A DNA stretch of 55,510 nt from Propionivibrio sp. (GTDB taxonomy: Bacteria; Pseudomonadota; Gammaproteobacteria; Burkholderiales; Rhodocyclaceae). Where the stretch lies: the NCBI RefSeq assembly GCF_017995515.1, contig NZ_JAGOIT010000007.1:1-55510 (forward strand). The letters run 5' to 3'. The notes beneath the pieces are model-generated. The model searched no databases. It saw only the letters and a program-made list of their open reading frames with translations, and was not told the DNA's origin. This document shows positions 25,062 through 41,396 of the stretch, one piece after another. A program made the position numbers and the translations under genes. The stretch's first letter is position 1, and every line of letters starts with the position of its first letter.

Positions 25062-25751
25062 ATGGCAGCTATCAGCAAGCGTCAAAAGGCAGTGCAGGGC
25101 AAACTCGACCGCGCGAAGTATTACGCCGTCAGCGAGGCTCTGGCCTTGACCAAGGAGTTGGCAACCGCCAAGTTCGACGAATCGATCGATGTCGCCGTCA
25201 GCCTCGGAATTGATGCGCGCAAGTCGGATCAGTTGGTGCGCGGTTCGGTGGTATTGCCGGCTGGTACAGGCAAGACGGTTCGCGTAGCCGTATTTGCGCA
25301 AGGTGAGAAGGCGGAGGCGGCCAAGGCCGCGGGTGCCGATGTCGTCGGTTTTGACGATCTGGCTGCCGAAATCAAGGCGGGGAACATCAACTTCGACGTT
25401 GTAATCGCGACGCCGGATGCGATGCGTGTCGTCGGTCAACTCGGCCAGATCCTCGGGCCGCGCGGTCTAATGCCGAACCCGAAGGTTGGTACCGTGACGA
25501 TGGATGTCGCGACGGGCGTCAAGAACGCAAAGGCCGGTCAGGTTCAGTACCGTACGGATAAGGGCGGGATCGTGCACAGTACGATCGGTCGTGCCTCGTT
25601 TGAAGTCGAGAAACTCGAGCAAAACTTGAAGGCGCTCGTTGACGCATTGGTCAAAGCGAAGCCTGCGAGTTCTAAGGGGCAATACCTCAAGAAGATCGCC
25701 GTCTCCAGCACGATGGGGCCTGGTGTTCGCGTGGATTCGACATCGCTGTAA
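25062..25751 (+). CDS. rplA: 50S ribosomal protein L1
   Basis: L1 (229 aa) forms the mobile stalk beside the E site and, in relatives, represses its own L11-L1 mRNA. It has the conserved segments [33 protein letters not shown] and [10 protein letters not shown]. The ATG at 25062 follows the rplK stop by one base and gives the usual length; an earlier in-frame start lies inside rplK. Confidence 0.97.
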   Translation: MAAISKRQKAVQGKLDRAKYYAVSEALALTKELATAKFDESIDVAVSLGIDARKSDQLVRGSVVLPAGTGKTVRVAVFAQGEKAEAAKAAGADVVGFDDLAAEIKAGNINFDVVIATPDAMRVVGQLGQILGPRGLMPNPKVGTVTMDVATGVKNAKAGQVQYRTDKGGIVHSTIGRASFEVEKLEQNLKALVDALVKAKPASSKGQYLKKIAVSSTMGPGVRVDSTSL

Positions 25752-25804
25752 CCAATCGCCGGGGGGTTTCTCCGGGAATGTACTTTGGGCTGAAGGCAGA
25801 GGCT

Positions 25805-25970
25805 CGCCTTCAGATCGTCAAAGACCGCAGGTGCAAGTTCGTAAACTTGCTTAAGTGGAATCGGCCTGCGTAGACGGTGAGTCCCGAACAGAGTTTTGTG
25901 TAGTCATGTGCTACATGACATGAATGTTCAGGTCGCCGTGGGTGCGTCGTTCCTTAAGGACGGCGTGTGT
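25805..25970 (+). promoter_or_regulatory. L10-type ribosomal protein leader upstream of rplJ
   Basis: The 241-nt gap before rplJ folds into several hairpins. GCAAGTT/AACTTGC (25833-25850, tetraloop CGTA) sits inside a longer CGCAGG/CCTGCG pairing (25826-25831 with 25865-25870). TCATGT/ACATGA (25904-25918) and TCCTTAAGGA (25951-25960) follow. This is the position and general form of the L10 leader, which the L10-L12 complex binds to repress translation in other bacteria. Confidence 0.7.
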
Positions 25971-25992
25971 TGACTTGAAAGGAGGAGGGCCT

Positions 25993-26490
25993 ATGGGTCT
26001 CAATCTAGATGAGAAAAAAGCGGTCGTAGCCGAGGTTTCGGAGCAGGTCGCCAACGCTCAGACAATCGTCGTCGCTGCGTATAGTGGGCTGGAAGTCGCT
26101 CATCTGACGAAGCTGCGGGCTCAGGCGAGAAAGTCTGGCGTTTACCTGCGCGTACTGAAGAACACCTTGGTGCGGCGCGCGGTTGCGGGCAGCTCCTTTG
26201 CCGATTTGGCCGAGCAGATGACAGGTCCGTTGATTTACGGCATTTCGTCTGACCCGGTCGCTGCGGCGAAGGTGCTTAATGATTTCGCGAAGAGCAACGA
26301 TAAGCTGGTCCTGAAGGCCGGTTCGTATGCCGGGAAAGTTCTGGACAAGGCCGGCGTTCAGGCTCTTGCTTCGATCCCGAGCCGCGAAGAGTTGCTTGCC
26401 AAGTTGCTGGGTGTCATGAAGGCGCCGGTATCTGGTTTTGCCGTTGCGCTGGGCGCACTGGCCAAGCAGCGCGAAGAGTCTGCCGCTTAA
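25993..26490 (+). CDS. rplJ: 50S ribosomal protein L10
   Basis: L10 (165 aa) anchors L12 dimers at the ribosomal stalk. The start [14 protein letters not shown] and the central segment [13 protein letters not shown] match the family. The C-terminal helix (about 135-165) is the L12-binding part. AAAGGAGG precedes the ATG at 25993; a start at 25924 would lie inside the regulatory leader and is rejected. It is probably autoregulated through the leader upstream. Confidence 0.97.
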   Translation: MGLNLDEKKAVVAEVSEQVANAQTIVVAAYSGLEVAHLTKLRAQARKSGVYLRVLKNTLVRRAVAGSSFADLAEQMTGPLIYGISSDPVAAAKVLNDFAKSNDKLVLKAGSYAGKVLDKAGVQALASIPSREELLAKLLGVMKAPVSGFAVALGALAKQREESAA

Positions 26491-26553
26491 TAAGGCTTGG
26501 ACCTGGTCTCACATACCGCTTTTACAAATATCCCGATTTAGGAGTTAAGTATT

Positions 26554-26928
26554 ATGGCTATTACGAAAGACGACATCCTGGAAGCCGTTGGCGGCATGAC
26601 GGTTATGGAACTGAACGATCTGGTCAAGGCGTTCGAAGAGAAGTTTGGTGTTTCCGCCGCCGCGATGGCGGCTGCTGGCCCGGCCGCGGGCGCTGGCGCA
26701 GCTCCGGCTGAAGAGCAGACCGAGTTCACGGTCATGCTGCTGGGCGCAGGCGAGAAGAAGGTCGAAGTGATCAAGGTCGTCCGCGCTGCAACCGGCCTGG
26801 GCCTGAAAGAAGCCAAGGATCTCGTTGACGGCGCACCGAAGGCCGTTAAGGAAGGTATCGCCAAGGCTGACGCTGAAGCGCTCAAGAAGCAACTTGAGGA
26901 CGCAGGTGCGAAGGTCGAAGTCAAGTAA
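26554..26928 (+). CDS. rplL: 50S ribosomal protein L7/L12
   Basis: L12 (124 aa) recruits translation GTPases to the ribosome. It has the N-terminal dimerisation region, an Ala/Gly-rich hinge (about 37-53, [19 protein letters not shown]) and the C-terminal domain with [11 protein letters not shown] and [23 protein letters not shown] lies upstream of the ATG. It is followed by an attenuator that separates it from rpoB. Confidence 0.97.
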   Translation: MAITKDDILEAVGGMTVMELNDLVKAFEEKFGVSAAAMAAAGPAAGAGAAPAEEQTEFTVMLLGAGEKKVEVIKVVRAATGLGLKEAKDLVDGAPKAVKEGIAKADAEALKKQLEDAGAKVEVK

Positions 26929-26944
26929 TTCGCGTTTCGTGCGC

Positions 26945-26985
26945 AGGGCCGACTGCTTCAGGGCAGCCGGCCCTTTTGTGTTTTT
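26945..26985 (+). terminator. rplL-rpoB attenuator/terminator
   Basis: AGGGCCG (26945-26951) pairs with CGGCCCT (26968-26974), and CTGC with GCAG inside it, across one mismatch. TTTTGTGTTTTT follows. Partial termination here is the known way of setting ribosomal protein to RNA polymerase ratios in E. coli. The rest of the 288-nt gap to rpoB shows no gene and no clear promoter. Confidence 0.85.
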
Positions 26986-27216
26986 CTGAAAACGCCTTTG
27001 AGTATGCTGGATTTGTTGTCTGATCCAGCTGTTGTGTAGTGAGCAAACGCAAGTAGCCATCGGTTCTGTGTCTTGGTCGAAGCGCGCACGGGACTCCGTC
27101 CGTCTTCGCCGCTGTCGAAGAATTGTCTGTACTTTCGTTTGTCCATTGCGAGCCGGCATTGCTGCAACCTCGCCGGTATGCGCTAGAGGATTTTGTTTCC
27201 TGAGCTCGGAGCGACC

Positions 27217-31500
<4,284 letters not shown>

Positions 31501-31584
31501 TAGCACTGCCGGTGCAGTGAACATGTTGTCGCCGCGTACGCCGCGGATCGAAGAATTGGGTTCTCACCCCGAATGGAGTGAAAG

Positions 31585-34500
31585 ATGAAAGCACTGCTTG
31601 ATTTGTTTAGACAGGTAACGCAAGAGGAGCAATTCGACGCGATTACCATCGGTTTGGCCTCACCGGACAAGATCAGGTCTTGGTCTTATGGCGAAGTGAA
31701 GAAGCCTGAGACGATCAATTACCGCACCTTCAAGCCGGAACGCGACGGATTGTTCTGCGCCAAGATCTTCGGGCCGATCAAGGACTACGAATGTCTCTGC
31801 GGCAAGTACAAGCGACTGAAGCATCGCGGCGTGATCTGCGAGAAGTGCGGTGTTGAAGTCACCTTGTCCAAGGTGCGCCGCGAGCGCATGGCGCACATCG
31901 AACTGGCCTCGCCGGTCGCACACATCTGGTTCCTCAAGAGTCTCCCCAGCCGCCTCGGCATGGTGCTGGACATGACGCTGCGCGACATCGAGCGCGTACT
32001 CTACTTTGAGGCCTTCGTCGTTTGCGATCCGGGGATGACGCCGCTGACGCGCGGTCAGCTGTTGACCGAAGACGATTGCTTGGCCAAGGTCGAAGAGTAC
32101 GGCGACGACTTCTATGCGGCGATGGGCGCCGAAGGGATTCGTGAGTTGCTCCGCTCGATCGATCTGACCAGTGAAGTCGACCGTCTGCGCGCCGAGCTCG
32201 AGACGACGACTTCGGAAACCAAGAGCAAGAAGTTCTCGAAGCGTCTCAAGATTCTTGAGGGTTTCCAGAAGTCCGGGATCAAGCCGGAATGGATGGTGCT
32301 GGAAGTGTTACCGGTTCTGCCGCCCGACCTGCGTCCTCTCGTACCGCTCGACGGAGGCCGGTTTGCTACGTCTGACCTGAACGATCTCTACCGCCGCGTC
32401 ATTAACCGAAACAACCGTCTGAAGCGCTTGCTTGAGCTCAAGGCGCCCGAGATCATCGTGCGCAACGAGAAGCGGATGCTGCAGGAAGCCGTCGATTCGT
32501 TGCTCGACAATGGCCGTCGCGGCAAGGCGATGACCGGTGCCAACAAACGCCCGCTCAAGTCGCTGGCCGACATGATCAAGGGCAAGGGCGGACGTTTCCG
32601 TCAGAACTTGCTTGGTAAGCGCGTCGACTACTCCGGCCGTTCGGTCATCGTCGTCGGGCCGCAGCTCAAGCTGCACCAGTGTGGTTTGCCGAAGTTGATG
32701 GCGCTTGAGCTTTTCAAGCCGTTCATCTTTAACCGCTTGGAAATCATGGGCTTGGCAACGACCATCAAGCAGGCGAAGAAGATGGTCGAGATGCAGGAGC
32801 CGGTGGTTTGGGACATCCTTGAAGAGGTGATCCGCGAACACCCGATCATGCTCAACCGTGCGCCGACGCTCCACCGCCTCGGTATTCAGGCATTCGAGCC
32901 AACCCTGATCGAAGGCAAGGCCATCCAGTTGCACCCGCTGGTCTGCGCGGCTTTCAACGCCGACTTCGACGGTGACCAGATGGCGGTTCACGTACCGCTG
33001 TCGCTTGAAGCGCAAATGGAAGCCCGTACACTGATGCTGGCTTCAAACAATGTTCTGTCGCCCGCAAACGGCGATCCGATCATCGTGCCGTCGCAGGACA
33101 TCGTTCTCGGCCTGTACTACGCGACGCGTGAGCGGATCAACGCCAACGGCGAAGGGATGGCCTTCTCGGATCTGGCGGAAGTCACCCGCGCGATGTACGC
33201 CGGCGAGCTTGACGTTCACGCCAGGATTTCGGTTCGCATCAAGGAGTTTGACAAGGATCAGGATGGTGTTTGGCAAGAGAAGGTGACGCGCTACACCACA
33301 ACTGCCGGTCGCGCGCTGCTTTCGGAAATCCTGCCCAAAGGCCTGCCGTTCAGTGTTCTCGACAGACCACTGAAGAAGAAGGAAATCTCGAAACTGATCA
33401 ACGCCGCGTTCCGTCGTTGCGGGCTGAAGGAAACCGTTATTTTCGCCGACAAGCTGATGCAGAACGGCTACCGTCTGGCGACCCGTGCAGGCATCTCGAT
33501 CTGTTCGGACGACATGCTCGTCCCGACGCAGAAGGGCGAAATCATTGCCTCCGCGGAAAAGGAAGTTAAGGAGATCGAGAGCCAGTACACCAATGGTTTG
33601 GTGACCAACGGCGAGCGCTACAACAAGGTGGTTGATATATGGGGCCGGACCGGCGACCAGGTGGCGAAGGTCATGATGGAGCAGCTCGGCCACGAAGAAG
33701 TCGTCGACCGGCAAGGGAAGAAGGTCAAGCAAGAGTCCTTCAACTCGATCTACATGATGGCGGACTCCGGCGCGCGCGGTTCTGCGGCCCAGATCCGGCA
33801 GTTGGCTGGGATGCGCGGTCTGATGGCCAAACCGGACGGTTCGATTATCGAAACGCCGATCACGACGAATTTCCGTGAAGGCCTGAACGTTCTCCAGTAC
33901 TTCATTTCGACCCACGGTGCGCGAAAAGGTCTGGCGGACACGGCGCTCAAGACCGCTAACTCAGGCTATCTGACCCGACGTCTTGTCGATGTGACGCAAG
34001 ACTTGGTCGTTATCGAAGAGGATTGTGGGACCGAGAACGGCGTCACCATGAAGGCCCTGATCGAGGGTGGTGAAGTGATCGAGGCGTTGCGCGAGCGCAT
34101 CCTCGGTCGAGTTACCATCGTCGACGTGGTCAATCCCGAAACCGACGAAACCATCATCGAAGCCGGGACGCTCGTTACCGAAGACCTGTGCGACCTGATC
34201 GATCAGTTGGGCGTCGATGAAGTCAAGGTGCGCACGCCGCTCACCTGCGACACCCGCTACGGTCTGTGTGCCAAGTGCTACGGCCGCGATCTTGGCCGCG
34301 GTACGCCGGTAAACGTCGGCGAAGCCGTCGGCGTCATCGCCGCGCAGTCGATCGGCGAACCCGGTACGCAGCTGACGATGCGGACCTTCCACGTCGGTGG
34401 TGCGGCTTCGCGAGCAGCGGTCGCGAGTCAGGTTGAAACGAAGAGCGCCGGCATCGTTCGCTTTACGGCGTCGATGCGCTACGTTACGAGCGCCAAGGGC

Positions 34501-35790
34501 GAGAAGATCGTGATCACGCGCTCCGGCGAAGTCGTGATCACGGACGACAACGGCCGCGAGCGCGAGAAGCACAAGGTGCCGTACGGCTCGACACTGCAGG
34601 TTGCTGATGGGCAGCAAGTAAAGGCGGGAACCAAGCTGGCCGTGTGGGATCCGCATACCCGGCCGATCATCGCCGAGTACGCCGGGCAGGTGAAGTTCGA
34701 GAACGTCGAAGAAGGTGTGACCGTCGCCAAGCAGATCGACGAGGTGACGGGTCTGTCTACGCTCGTGGTCATTGATCCGAAGCGCGGTGGCAAGGGACAA
34801 ACCAAGGGCTTGCGTCCTCAGGTCAAGCTGTATGACGCAGACGGCCAAGAGGTTCGCATGCATGGCAGCGACCATGCTGTGACGATTACTTTCCAGGTTG
34901 GAGCGATCATTACGGTGCTCGACGGCCAACAGATCTCAGTGGGTGACGTTCTTGCACGTCTGCCCCAGGAGTCGGCCAAAACACGTGACATTACGGGCGG
35001 TCTGCCGCGCGTTGCCGAACTCTTTGAGGCGAGAACCCCGAAGGACGCGGGTATGCTTGCCGAGTTCACTGGCACTATGTCGTTCGGTAAAGACACCAAG
35101 GGCAAACAGCGTCTGGTGATCACCGATCTCGAAGGCGCAACGCATGAGTACCTCATTCCGAAGGACAAGCATGTCCTCGTTCATGATGGCCAAGTTGTCA
35201 ACAAGGGCGAGCTCATCGTTGACGGTGCTCCCGATCCGCACGACATCCTCCGTCTCCAAGGTGTTGAAGCGCTGGCGATCTACATCACTGACGAAGTGCA
35301 GGACGTGTACCGGTTGCAGGGTGTGAAGATCAATGATAAGCACATCGAAGTCATCGTGCGCCAGATGCTTCGTCGCGCCTTGGTCGTCGACCCGGGTGAT
35401 ACCAAGTTCATCCGCGGTGAGCAGGTGGAGCGTGCTCATCTACTCGACGAGAACGATCGGATCGTCGCCGAGGGCAAGCTGCCGGCAACTTACGAGCCGG
35501 TGCTGCTAGGGATCACCAAGGCGTCGTTGTCGACCGATTCGTTCATTTCGGCAGCATCCTTCCAGGAAACGACGCGCGTCCTGACGGAGGCGGCGATCAT
35601 GGGTAAGCGAGATGAATTGCGCGGTCTCAAGGAAAACGTCATCGTCGGACGCTTGATTCCGGCGGGTACGGGGCTTGCGTTCCACCGCATGCGCAAGAGT
35701 AATTCGGCTGGCGTCGATCTGGCGACAGCGGAACTGGATGCTGAGGTTTCAGTTTCTGCCGCAGGTGTTCAGGAGTCGTCGATCGGTTGA
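31585..35790 (+). CDS. rpoC: DNA-directed RNA polymerase subunit beta-prime
   Basis: The 1401-aa catalytic subunit carries the Mg-binding motif [12 protein letters not shown]. The N-terminal zinc ribbon is [19 protein letters not shown] and the second zinc site is [13 protein letters not shown]. Trigger-loop and bridge-helix regions are intact (for example [20 protein letters not shown]). Length is close to E. coli (1407 aa). TGGAGTG precedes the ATG. Together with rpoB it is the end of the beta operon; a weak hairpin follows before rpsL. Confidence 0.98.
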   Translation: MKALLDLFRQVTQEEQFDAITIGLASPDKIRSWSYGEVKKPETINYRTFKPERDGLFCAKIFGPIKDYECLCGKYKRLKHRGVICEKCGVEVTLSKVRRERMAHIELASPVAHIWFLKSLPSRLGMVLDMTLRDIERVLYFEAFVVCDPGMTPLTRGQLLTEDDCLAKVEEYGDDFYAAMGAEGIRELLRSIDLTSEVDRLRAELETTTSETKSKKFSKRLKILEGFQKSGIKPEWMVLEVLPVLPPDLRPLVPLDGGRFATSDLNDLYRRVINRNNRLKRLLELKAPEIIVRNEKRMLQEAVDSLLDNGRRGKAMTGANKRPLKSLADMIKGKGGRFRQNLLGKRVDYSGRSVIVVGPQLKLHQCGLPKLMALELFKPFIFNRLEIMGLATTIKQAKKMVEMQEPVVWDILEEVIREHPIMLNRAPTLHRLGIQAFEPTLIEGKAIQLHPLVCAAFNADFDGDQMAVHVPLSLEAQMEARTLMLASNNVLSPANGDPIIVPSQDIVLGLYYATRERINANGEGMAFSDLAEVTRAMYAGELDVHARISVRIKEFDKDQDGVWQEKVTRYTTTAGRALLSEILPKGLPFSVLDRPLKKKEISKLINAAFRRCGLKETVIFADKLMQNGYRLATRAGISICSDDMLVPTQKGEIIASAEKEVKEIESQYTNGLVTNGERYNKVVDIWGRTGDQVAKVMMEQLGHEEVVDRQGKKVKQESFNSIYMMADSGARGSAAQIRQLAGMRGLMAKPDGSIIETPITTNFREGLNVLQYFISTHGARKGLADTALKTANSGYLTRRLVDVTQDLVVIEEDCGTENGVTMKALIEGGEVIEALRERILGRVTIVDVVNPETDETIIEAGTLVTEDLCDLIDQLGVDEVKVRTPLTCDTRYGLCAKCYGRDLGRGTPVNVGEAVGVIAAQSIGEPGTQLTMRTFHVGGAASRAAVASQVETKSAGIVRFTASMRYVTSAKGEKIVITRSGEVVITDDNGREREKHKVPYGSTLQVADGQQVKAGTKLAVWDPHTRPIIAEYAGQVKFENVEEGVTVAKQIDEVTGLSTLVVIDPKRGGKGQTKGLRPQVKLYDADGQEVRMHGSDHAVTITFQVGAIITVLDGQQISVGDVLARLPQESAKTRDITGGLPRVAELFEARTPKDAGMLAEFTGTMSFGKDTKGKQRLVITDLEGATHEYLIPKDKHVLVHDGQVVNKGELIVDGAPDPHDILRLQGVEALAIYITDEVQDVYRLQGVKINDKHIEVIVRQMLRRALVVDPGDTKFIRGEQVERAHLLDENDRIVAEGKLPATYEPVLLGITKASLSTDSFISAASFQETTRVLTEAAIMGKRDELRGLKENVIVGRLIPAGTGLAFHRMRKSNSAGVDLATAELDAEVSVSAAGVQESSIG

Positions 35791-35872
35791 CTTGGCAGAG
35801 CTTTGGCCATAGAATCGCCGGTCTTTGTCGGCATGGGCTAATCATTGCCTGTGTCTGTTATAAAAATTGCCG

Positions 35873-35891
35873 AGGCGCCTTGGTGGCGCCT
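35873..35891 (+). other. Hairpin between rpoC and rpsL (possible weak terminator)
   Basis: AGGCGCC (35873-35879) pairs with GGCGCCT (35885-35891) around a 5-nt loop, followed only by TGGTTCTTC. A possible -10 TATAAA (35859-35864) just upstream could start str-operon transcription through it, but no -35 is convincing. Confidence 0.4.
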
Positions 35892-35951
35892 TGGTTCTTC
35901 GTCTGTCACGGGCCGGCCGGTTCGTGACCGCAAGCATTTAGGGATAGAAAT

Positions 35952-36329
35952 ATGCCAACCATTAACCAACTGGTGCGCAAGCCCAGAGAGGCCGTGAAGG
36001 TCAAGAGCAAGGTTCCGGCGCTGGAGAACTGCCCGCAAAAGCGGGGTGTTTGTACGCGCGTTTATACGACAACACCGAAGAAGCCGAACTCGGCGTTGCG
36101 GAAGGTTTGCAAAGTTCGCTTGACCAACGGTTTTGAGGTTATTTCGTATATCGGCGGTGAGGGGCACAATCTTCAGGAGCACTCGGTTGTTCTGATTCGC
36201 GGTGGTCGTGTGAAGGACTTGCCGGGTGTTCGCTACCACACCGTTCGCGGCTCTCTGGATACGCAGGGGGTTAAGGATCGCAAGCAGAGCCGTTCGAAGT
36301 ACGGCGCTAAGCGTCCAAAGGCGGCTTGA
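35952..36329 (+). CDS. rpsL: 30S ribosomal protein S12
   Basis: S12 (125 aa) sits at the decoding centre. The segment [18 protein letters not shown] has Lys at both canonical positions, and [17 protein letters not shown] keeps the second Lys and the Asp that is methylthiolated in relatives, so it looks streptomycin-sensitive. First gene of the str group; AGGGA precedes the ATG. Confidence 0.97.
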   Translation: MPTINQLVRKPREAVKVKSKVPALENCPQKRGVCTRVYTTTPKKPNSALRKVCKVRLTNGFEVISYIGGEGHNLQEHSVVLIRGGRVKDLPGVRYHTVRGSLDTQGVKDRKQSRSKYGAKRPKAA

Positions 36330-36425
36330 TAGCCGTTAAGTAAGTAGTCGCTCTTCTGGGCGGCTTGGGAGGAGGTGTCGCAAATGCGCCATCCTTCGGC
36401 TGAATTGAAAATCTAAGAGGTTGAT

Positions 36426-36896
36426 ATGCCACGTCGTCGTGAAGTACCTAAGCGCGATATTCTGCCCGATCCGAAGTTCGGGAGTGTCGAGGTTTCGAAG
36501 TTTGTGAATACGCTCATGATGAGCGGGAAAAAGTCGGTTGCCGAGCGCATCGTGTACGGCGCATTTGACCTGATTGCCTCCAAGGGTGGCAAGGATCCGC
36601 TCGAGGTCTTCGCGTTGGCGATGAATAACGTGAAGCCACTCGTCGAGGTCAAGAGTCGGCGCGTCGGCGGTGCCAATTACCAGGTTCCGGTCGAGGTTCG
36701 TCCGAGTCGTCGAATGGCTTTGGCAATGCGCTGGTTGCGCGAGTCGGCTCGCAAGCGTTCGGAGAAATCGATGGGGCAGCGACTGGCTGCCGAGATGTTG
36801 GAGGCTTCCGAGAATCGTGGTGGGGCAGTGAAGAAGCGCGATGAAGTTCACCGCATGGCTGATGCCAACAAGGCTTTTGCCCATTTCCGTTTTTAA
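36426..36896 (+). CDS. rpsG: 30S ribosomal protein S7
   Basis: S7 (156 aa) nucleates assembly of the 30S head and contacts E-site tRNA. It begins [19 protein letters not shown] and contains [20 protein letters not shown], as in the family. AAGAGG lies upstream of the ATG. It is 96 nt after rpsL and 65 nt before fusA in the standard str order. In relatives S7 is the translational repressor of this operon. Confidence 0.97.
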   Translation: MPRRREVPKRDILPDPKFGSVEVSKFVNTLMMSGKKSVAERIVYGAFDLIASKGGKDPLEVFALAMNNVKPLVEVKSRRVGGANYQVPVEVRPSRRMALAMRWLRESARKRSEKSMGQRLAAEMLEASENRGGAVKKRDEVHRMADANKAFAHFRF

Positions 36897-36961
36897 AGAG
36901 TTTGAATTCGTCGGGAGGTGGTCTCCCGGCGTTTGTTCTTTGTCAATAAAGGTTTCTTATC

Positions 36962-39055
36962 GTGGCACGCAAAACACCCATTGAGCGCTACCGCAACATC
37001 GGTATCAGCGCACACATCGACGCCGGTAAAACGACGACGACCGAGCGTATCCTCTTCTATACCGGTGTTAATCACAAGATCGGTGAGGTGCATGATGGTG
37101 CTGCCACCATGGACTGGATGGAGCAAGAGCAGGAGCGTGGTATTACCATCACGTCTGCTGCGACGACGTGTTTCTGGAAAGGCATGGACATGCAGTTTCC
37201 GGAGCACCGTTTCAATATCATCGATACCCCGGGGCACGTAGATTTCACGATCGAGGTTGAGCGCTCGATGCGAGTGCTTGACGGTGCTTGCATGGTCTAT
37301 TGCGCGGTCGGCGGGGTTCAGCCGCAGTCCGAAACTGTGTGGCGTCAGGCCAACAAGTACAAGGTTCCCCGGTTGGCCTTTGTGAACAAGATGGATCGCC
37401 AGGGAGCCGATTTTTTCAAGGTGGTCGGGCAGATGCAGGCTCGCCTGAAGGGCAGCCCTGTTCCCATCGTTATCCCAATCGGCAAGGAAGAAAGCTTCGC
37501 TGGCGTCGTTGACCTGATCAAGATGAAGGCGATGGTCTGGGACGAAGCCTCGCAAGGGATGAAGTTTGAGTACCGGGACATTCCTGCCGATCTTCAGGGG
37601 GTTGCGGACGAGTGGCGTGCCAAGATGGTCGAATCGGCCGCCGAAGCGTCGGAAGAGTTGATGAATCAGTATCTTGAGGCGGGCGATCTGACCGAAGCCG
37701 AGATTATCAAGGGGCTGCGTACTCGTACGATTAACTGCGAAATCCAGCCGATGCTCTGCGGCACGGCGTTTAAGAACAAGGGCGTTCAGCGGATGCTCGA
37801 TGCGGTGATTCAGCTTTTGCCGTCGCCGGTTGATATCGATGCGGTGTCCGGTGAGGACGACGGCGGAAAGCTGGCTACGCGCGAAGCCTCCGATAATGCG
37901 AAGTTCTCGGCGCTCGCCTTCAAGTTGATGACCGATCCCTACGTCGGCCAACTAACCTTCGTTCGCGTATACTCTGGCGTATTGAAATCCGGTGATACGA
38001 TTTTTAATCCTGTGAAGGGGCGTAAGGAACGGATCGGGCGTATCTTGCAGATGCACGCGAATAACCGTGAGGAAGTGAAGGAAATCTTGGCCGGTGACAT
38101 CGCCGCCTGTGTTGGCCTCAAGGAGGTCACGACCGGCGAAACGCTATGTGATCCCGCCGCGCCGATTACGCTTGAGCGCATGGAGTTCCCAGAGCCTGTT
38201 ATCCATATTGCGGTTGAGCCCAAGACCAAGGCTGACCAGGAAAAGATGGGTATTGCACTTGGCCGGTTGGCTCAGGAGGATCCTTCGTTCCGCGTTCGCA
38301 GCGACGAAGAGTCGGGACAGACCATTATTTCCGGGATGGGCGAGCTTCACCTCGAAATCATTGTTGATCGCATGAAGCGTGAATTTGGTGTCGAGGCAAA
38401 CATTGGTGCGCCTCAGGTAGCGTATCGCGAGTGCATCAAAAAGGCCGTCGAGCAGGAGGGCAAGTTTGTCAAGCAATCCGGCGGTCGCGGCCAGTTCGGT
38501 CACGTCTGGCTCAAGATTGAGCCGAACGAGGCGGGCAAGGGGTACGAGTTCGTCGACGCCATCAAGGGGGGTACGGTTCCGCGCGAGTACATTCCCGCCG
38601 TTGATAAGGGCTTGCAGGACGCGATCAAGAGCGGTGTTCTGGCTGGCTTCCCCGTCGTCGACATCAAGTTTACCTTGTTCGATGGTTCCTATCACGACGT
38701 CGACTCGAACGAGAACGCGTTCCGCATGGCGGCTTCGATGGCCTTCAAGGATGGTATGCGGAAGGCGCAACCGACATTGCTTGAGCCGATGATGTCGGTT
38801 GAGGTCGAAACGCCGGAAGAGTACATGGGGAACATCATGGGCGACCTATCGAGCCGTCGCGGCATCGTGCAGGGAATGGAAGATATCCCTGGCGGCATCA
38901 AGGCTGTCAAGGCTGAAGTGCCGCTGGCTGAGATGTTTGGCTACGCGACGACGGTCCGTTCATTGTCGCAAGGGCGCGCCACGTACTCCATGGAATTCAA
39001 GCATTACGTCGAGGCGCCGAAAAACGTCGCCGAGGCGGTGATCAACAAGAAGTAA
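36962..39055 (+). CDS. fusA: Elongation factor G
   Basis: EF-G (697 aa) is the GTPase that drives ribosomal translocation and, with RRF, recycling. The P-loop [15 protein letters not shown], then [14 protein letters not shown] and all later domains are present; length is normal (about 700). The start is GTG, with AAAGG upstream, giving [14 protein letters not shown]. The final residues [10 protein letters not shown] are typical of proteobacteria. tuf follows after 26 nt. Confidence 0.98.
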   Translation: MARKTPIERYRNIGISAHIDAGKTTTTERILFYTGVNHKIGEVHDGAATMDWMEQEQERGITITSAATTCFWKGMDMQFPEHRFNIIDTPGHVDFTIEVERSMRVLDGACMVYCAVGGVQPQSETVWRQANKYKVPRLAFVNKMDRQGADFFKVVGQMQARLKGSPVPIVIPIGKEESFAGVVDLIKMKAMVWDEASQGMKFEYRDIPADLQGVADEWRAKMVESAAEASEELMNQYLEAGDLTEAEIIKGLRTRTINCEIQPMLCGTAFKNKGVQRMLDAVIQLLPSPVDIDAVSGEDDGGKLATREASDNAKFSALAFKLMTDPYVGQLTFVRVYSGVLKSGDTIFNPVKGRKERIGRILQMHANNREEVKEILAGDIAACVGLKEVTTGETLCDPAAPITLERMEFPEPVIHIAVEPKTKADQEKMGIALGRLAQEDPSFRVRSDEESGQTIISGMGELHLEIIVDRMKREFGVEANIGAPQVAYRECIKKAVEQEGKFVKQSGGRGQFGHVWLKIEPNEAGKGYEFVDAIKGGTVPREYIPAVDKGLQDAIKSGVLAGFPVVDIKFTLFDGSYHDVDSNENAFRMAASMAFKDGMRKAQPTLLEPMMSVEVETPEEYMGNIMGDLSSRRGIVQGMEDIPGGIKAVKAEVPLAEMFGYATTVRSLSQGRATYSMEFKHYVEAPKNVAEAVINKK

Positions 39056-39081
39056 GGTTTCGTTTTTTAAGGATACTGTAA

Positions 39082-40272
39082 ATGGCTAAGGCAAAATTTG
39101 AACGTACGAAGCCGCACGTAAACGTTGGCACGATTGGTCACGTGGATCATGGGAAGACGACGCTGACGGCGGCGATCACGACGATCCTGTCGAAGAAGTT
39201 TGGTGGCGAAGCGAAGGCGTACGACCAGATTGACGCAGCGCCGGAAGAAAAGGCGCGGGGTATCACGATCAATACCGCGCACGTTGAATACGAAACCGCC
39301 ACGCGTCACTACGCCCACGTTGACTGCCCGGGTCACGCCGACTACATCAAGAACATGATTACCGGTGCTGCCCAGATGGATGGCGCGGTGCTCGTCGTCT
39401 CGGCCGCGGACGGCCCGATGCCGCAAACGCGCGAGCACATCCTGCTCGCCCGTCAGGTTGGCGTCCCGTACATCATCGTCTACCTCAACAAGTGCGACAT
39501 GGTTGACGACGAAGAACTGCTTGAGCTCGTCGAAATGGAAGTTCGCGAACTGCTCTCCAAGTACGAATTCCCGGGTGACGACATTCCCATCGTCAAGGGT
39601 TCCGCACTCAAGGCCCTCGAAGGCGACGCCAGCGACATCGGTGAAGCGTCGATCCTGCGTCTGGCCGACGCGCTCGACAGCTACATCCCGACGCCGGAGC
39701 GCACGGTTGACAAGCCCTTCCTCCTCCCGATCGAAGACGTCTTCTCGATCTCGGGTCGTGGCACGGTTGTTACTGGTCGCGTCGAACGCGGCATCGTCAA
39801 GGTTGGCGAAGAAATCGAAATCGTCGGCATCAAGCCCACGGTCAAGACCACCTGTACCGGCGTTGAAATGTTCCGCAAGCTGCTCGACCAGGGACAGGCT
39901 GGCGACAACGTCGGCGTCCTGCTGCGCGGCACCAAGCGTGAAGAAGTCGAGCGTGGTCAAGTGCTCGCCAAGCCGGGTTCGATTACCCCGCACACGCACT
40001 TCACGGGCGAAGTCTATGTCCTGTCGAAGGATGAAGGTGGTCGTCACACCCCGTTCTTCAACAACTACCGTCCGCAGTTCTACTTCCGCACGACCGACGT
40101 CACGGGGGCGATCTCCCTGCCGGAAGGAACGGAAATGGTCATGCCGGGCGACAACATCCAGATGACGGTCAAGCTGATCTGCCCGATCGCCATGGAAGAA
40201 GGTCTGCGCTTCGCAATTCGTGAAGGCGGCCGTACCGTCGGCGCCGGCGTCGTCGCGAAAATCATCGAGTAA
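39082..40272 (+). CDS. tufA: Elongation factor Tu, copy 2 (str operon, tufA position)
   Basis: The 396-aa protein is identical to that encoded at 22273-23463. The DNA differs only at 40209 and 40236 (both C here, T in the other copy), and identity ends sharply at the start and stop codons. Motifs [15 protein letters not shown] and NKCD are present. It follows fusA, as in the E. coli str operon. AAGGA precedes the ATG. Having two equal genes supports high EF-Tu dosage; one copy sits with tRNA genes and the other with ribosomal genes. Confidence 0.98.
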   Translation: MAKAKFERTKPHVNVGTIGHVDHGKTTLTAAITTILSKKFGGEAKAYDQIDAAPEEKARGITINTAHVEYETATRHYAHVDCPGHADYIKNMITGAAQMDGAVLVVSAADGPMPQTREHILLARQVGVPYIIVYLNKCDMVDDEELLELVEMEVRELLSKYEFPGDDIPIVKGSALKALEGDASDIGEASILRLADALDSYIPTPERTVDKPFLLPIEDVFSISGRGTVVTGRVERGIVKVGEEIEIVGIKPTVKTTCTGVEMFRKLLDQGQAGDNVGVLLRGTKREEVERGQVLAKPGSITPHTHFTGEVYVLSKDEGGRHTPFFNNYRPQFYFRTTDVTGAISLPEGTEMVMPGDNIQMTVKLICPIAMEEGLRFAIREGGRTVGAGVVAKIIE

Positions 40273-40285
40273 CTCTTATCGCTTT

Positions 40286-40311
40286 TCGAGGTTCCCGCCT
40301 GGGGGCCTCGA
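40286..40311 (+). other. Hairpin between tuf and rpsJ
   Basis: TCGAGG (40286-40291) pairs with CCTCGA (40306-40311), with CCC/GGG pairing inside. A short CTCTTT follows. It may partly separate str from S10 transcription; the gap to rpsJ is only 57 nt, so read-through is expected. Confidence 0.4.
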
Positions 40312-40329
40312 CGCTCTTTGGAATGCTAT

Positions 40330-40641
40330 ATGCAAAATCAGAAAATCCGTATTCGCCTGAAGGCTTTCGATTATCGCCTGATCGACCAGTCGGCTCTCGA
40401 AATCGTCGAAACTGCAAAACGGACCGGCGCCGTTGTTCGCGGACCGGTCCCGCTACCGACGCGTATCCAGCGATTCGATGTGCTGCGTTCGCCCCACGTA
40501 AATAAGACTTCGCGCGATCAGTTCGAGATCCGCACCCATCAGAGATTGATGGATATCATCGATCCGACCGACAAAACCGTCGACGCGCTGATGAAGCTCG
40601 ATTTGGCGGCTGGTGTGGATGTCGAAATTAAGTTGCAGTAG
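40330..40641 (+). CDS. rpsJ: 30S ribosomal protein S10 (NusE)
   Basis: S10 (103 aa) is a 30S head protein and, as NusE, links NusG and NusB in antitermination. The ATG at 40330 gives the family start [19 protein letters not shown]; a TTG four codons upstream is not needed. [20 protein letters not shown] is the loop region. It opens the S10 operon. The 110-nt gap to rplC has no obvious promoter. Confidence 0.97.
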   Translation: MQNQKIRIRLKAFDYRLIDQSALEIVETAKRTGAVVRGPVPLPTRIQRFDVLRSPHVNKTSRDQFEIRTHQRLMDIIDPTDKTVDALMKLDLAAGVDVEIKLQ

Positions 40642-40751
40642 TCAGCCTATTGGGGCATAATCTTGCCCTTTTTCTGGGTCGCTTCGTTGACGTGGTGGCC
40701 TGTTTTTGTATCGCTTGTCGGCCAATCGCAGCCGACTAGAGGAGAATAATC

Positions 40752-41396
40752 ATGAGTCTAGGCCTTGTAGGGCGCAAGGTCGGCATGACACGCATTTTCA
40801 CGGACGACGGTGTGTCGATTCCTGTGACCGTGCTGGATGTGTCGAATAATCGTGTCGCGCAAATCAAAACGCCAGAGATTGATGGCTATGCCGCCGTTCA
40901 GGTGGTTTATGGGGTTCGCCGTCCCTCGCGCGTGAGCAAATCTATGGCTGGTCATCTGGCGAAAGCTGGTGTGGAGGCTGGGAGTGTCGTGAAGGAATTT
41001 CCGGTGGATGTCGCGCAGCTTGGCGAAATAAAGGCTGGTGACCAGTTGAGCGTCACTCTCTTTTCCGTCGGGCAGGCGGTTGATGTGACCGGCCGCACCG
41101 TTGGCAAGGGTTTCCAGGGTGGTATCAAGCGGCACCATTTTAGTTCCCAGCGCGCGACTCACGGCAACTCCGTTTCGCACAACGCGCCGGGTTCTATCGG
41201 TATGAACCAGGACCCGGGGCGTGTGTTCCCAGGGAAGCGAATGGCGGGTCATCTGGGTGATGCATTGCGCACGCAACAGAATTTGCAGGTCGTTCGTGTC
41301 GATGTCGAGCGACAGTTGTTGCTGGTCAAGGGCGCAGTCCCCGGTTCGAAAGGCTCGAACCTGGTTGTTCGTCCGGCTGTCAAGGCGGGGGCGTAA
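40752..41396 (+). CDS. rplC: 50S ribosomal protein L3
   Basis: L3 (214 aa) is an early assembly protein reaching the peptidyl-transferase centre. It starts [19 protein letters not shown] and has the long loop [20 protein letters not shown] carrying the Gln that PrmB methylates in E. coli. GAGGAG precedes the ATG. Its stop shares a base with the rplD start (TAATG). Confidence 0.97.
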   Translation: MSLGLVGRKVGMTRIFTDDGVSIPVTVLDVSNNRVAQIKTPEIDGYAAVQVVYGVRRPSRVSKSMAGHLAKAGVEAGSVVKEFPVDVAQLGEIKAGDQLSVTLFSVGQAVDVTGRTVGKGFQGGIKRHHFSSQRATHGNSVSHNAPGSIGMNQDPGRVFPGKRMAGHLGDALRTQQNLQVVRVDVERQLLLVKGAVPGSKGSNLVVRPAVKAGA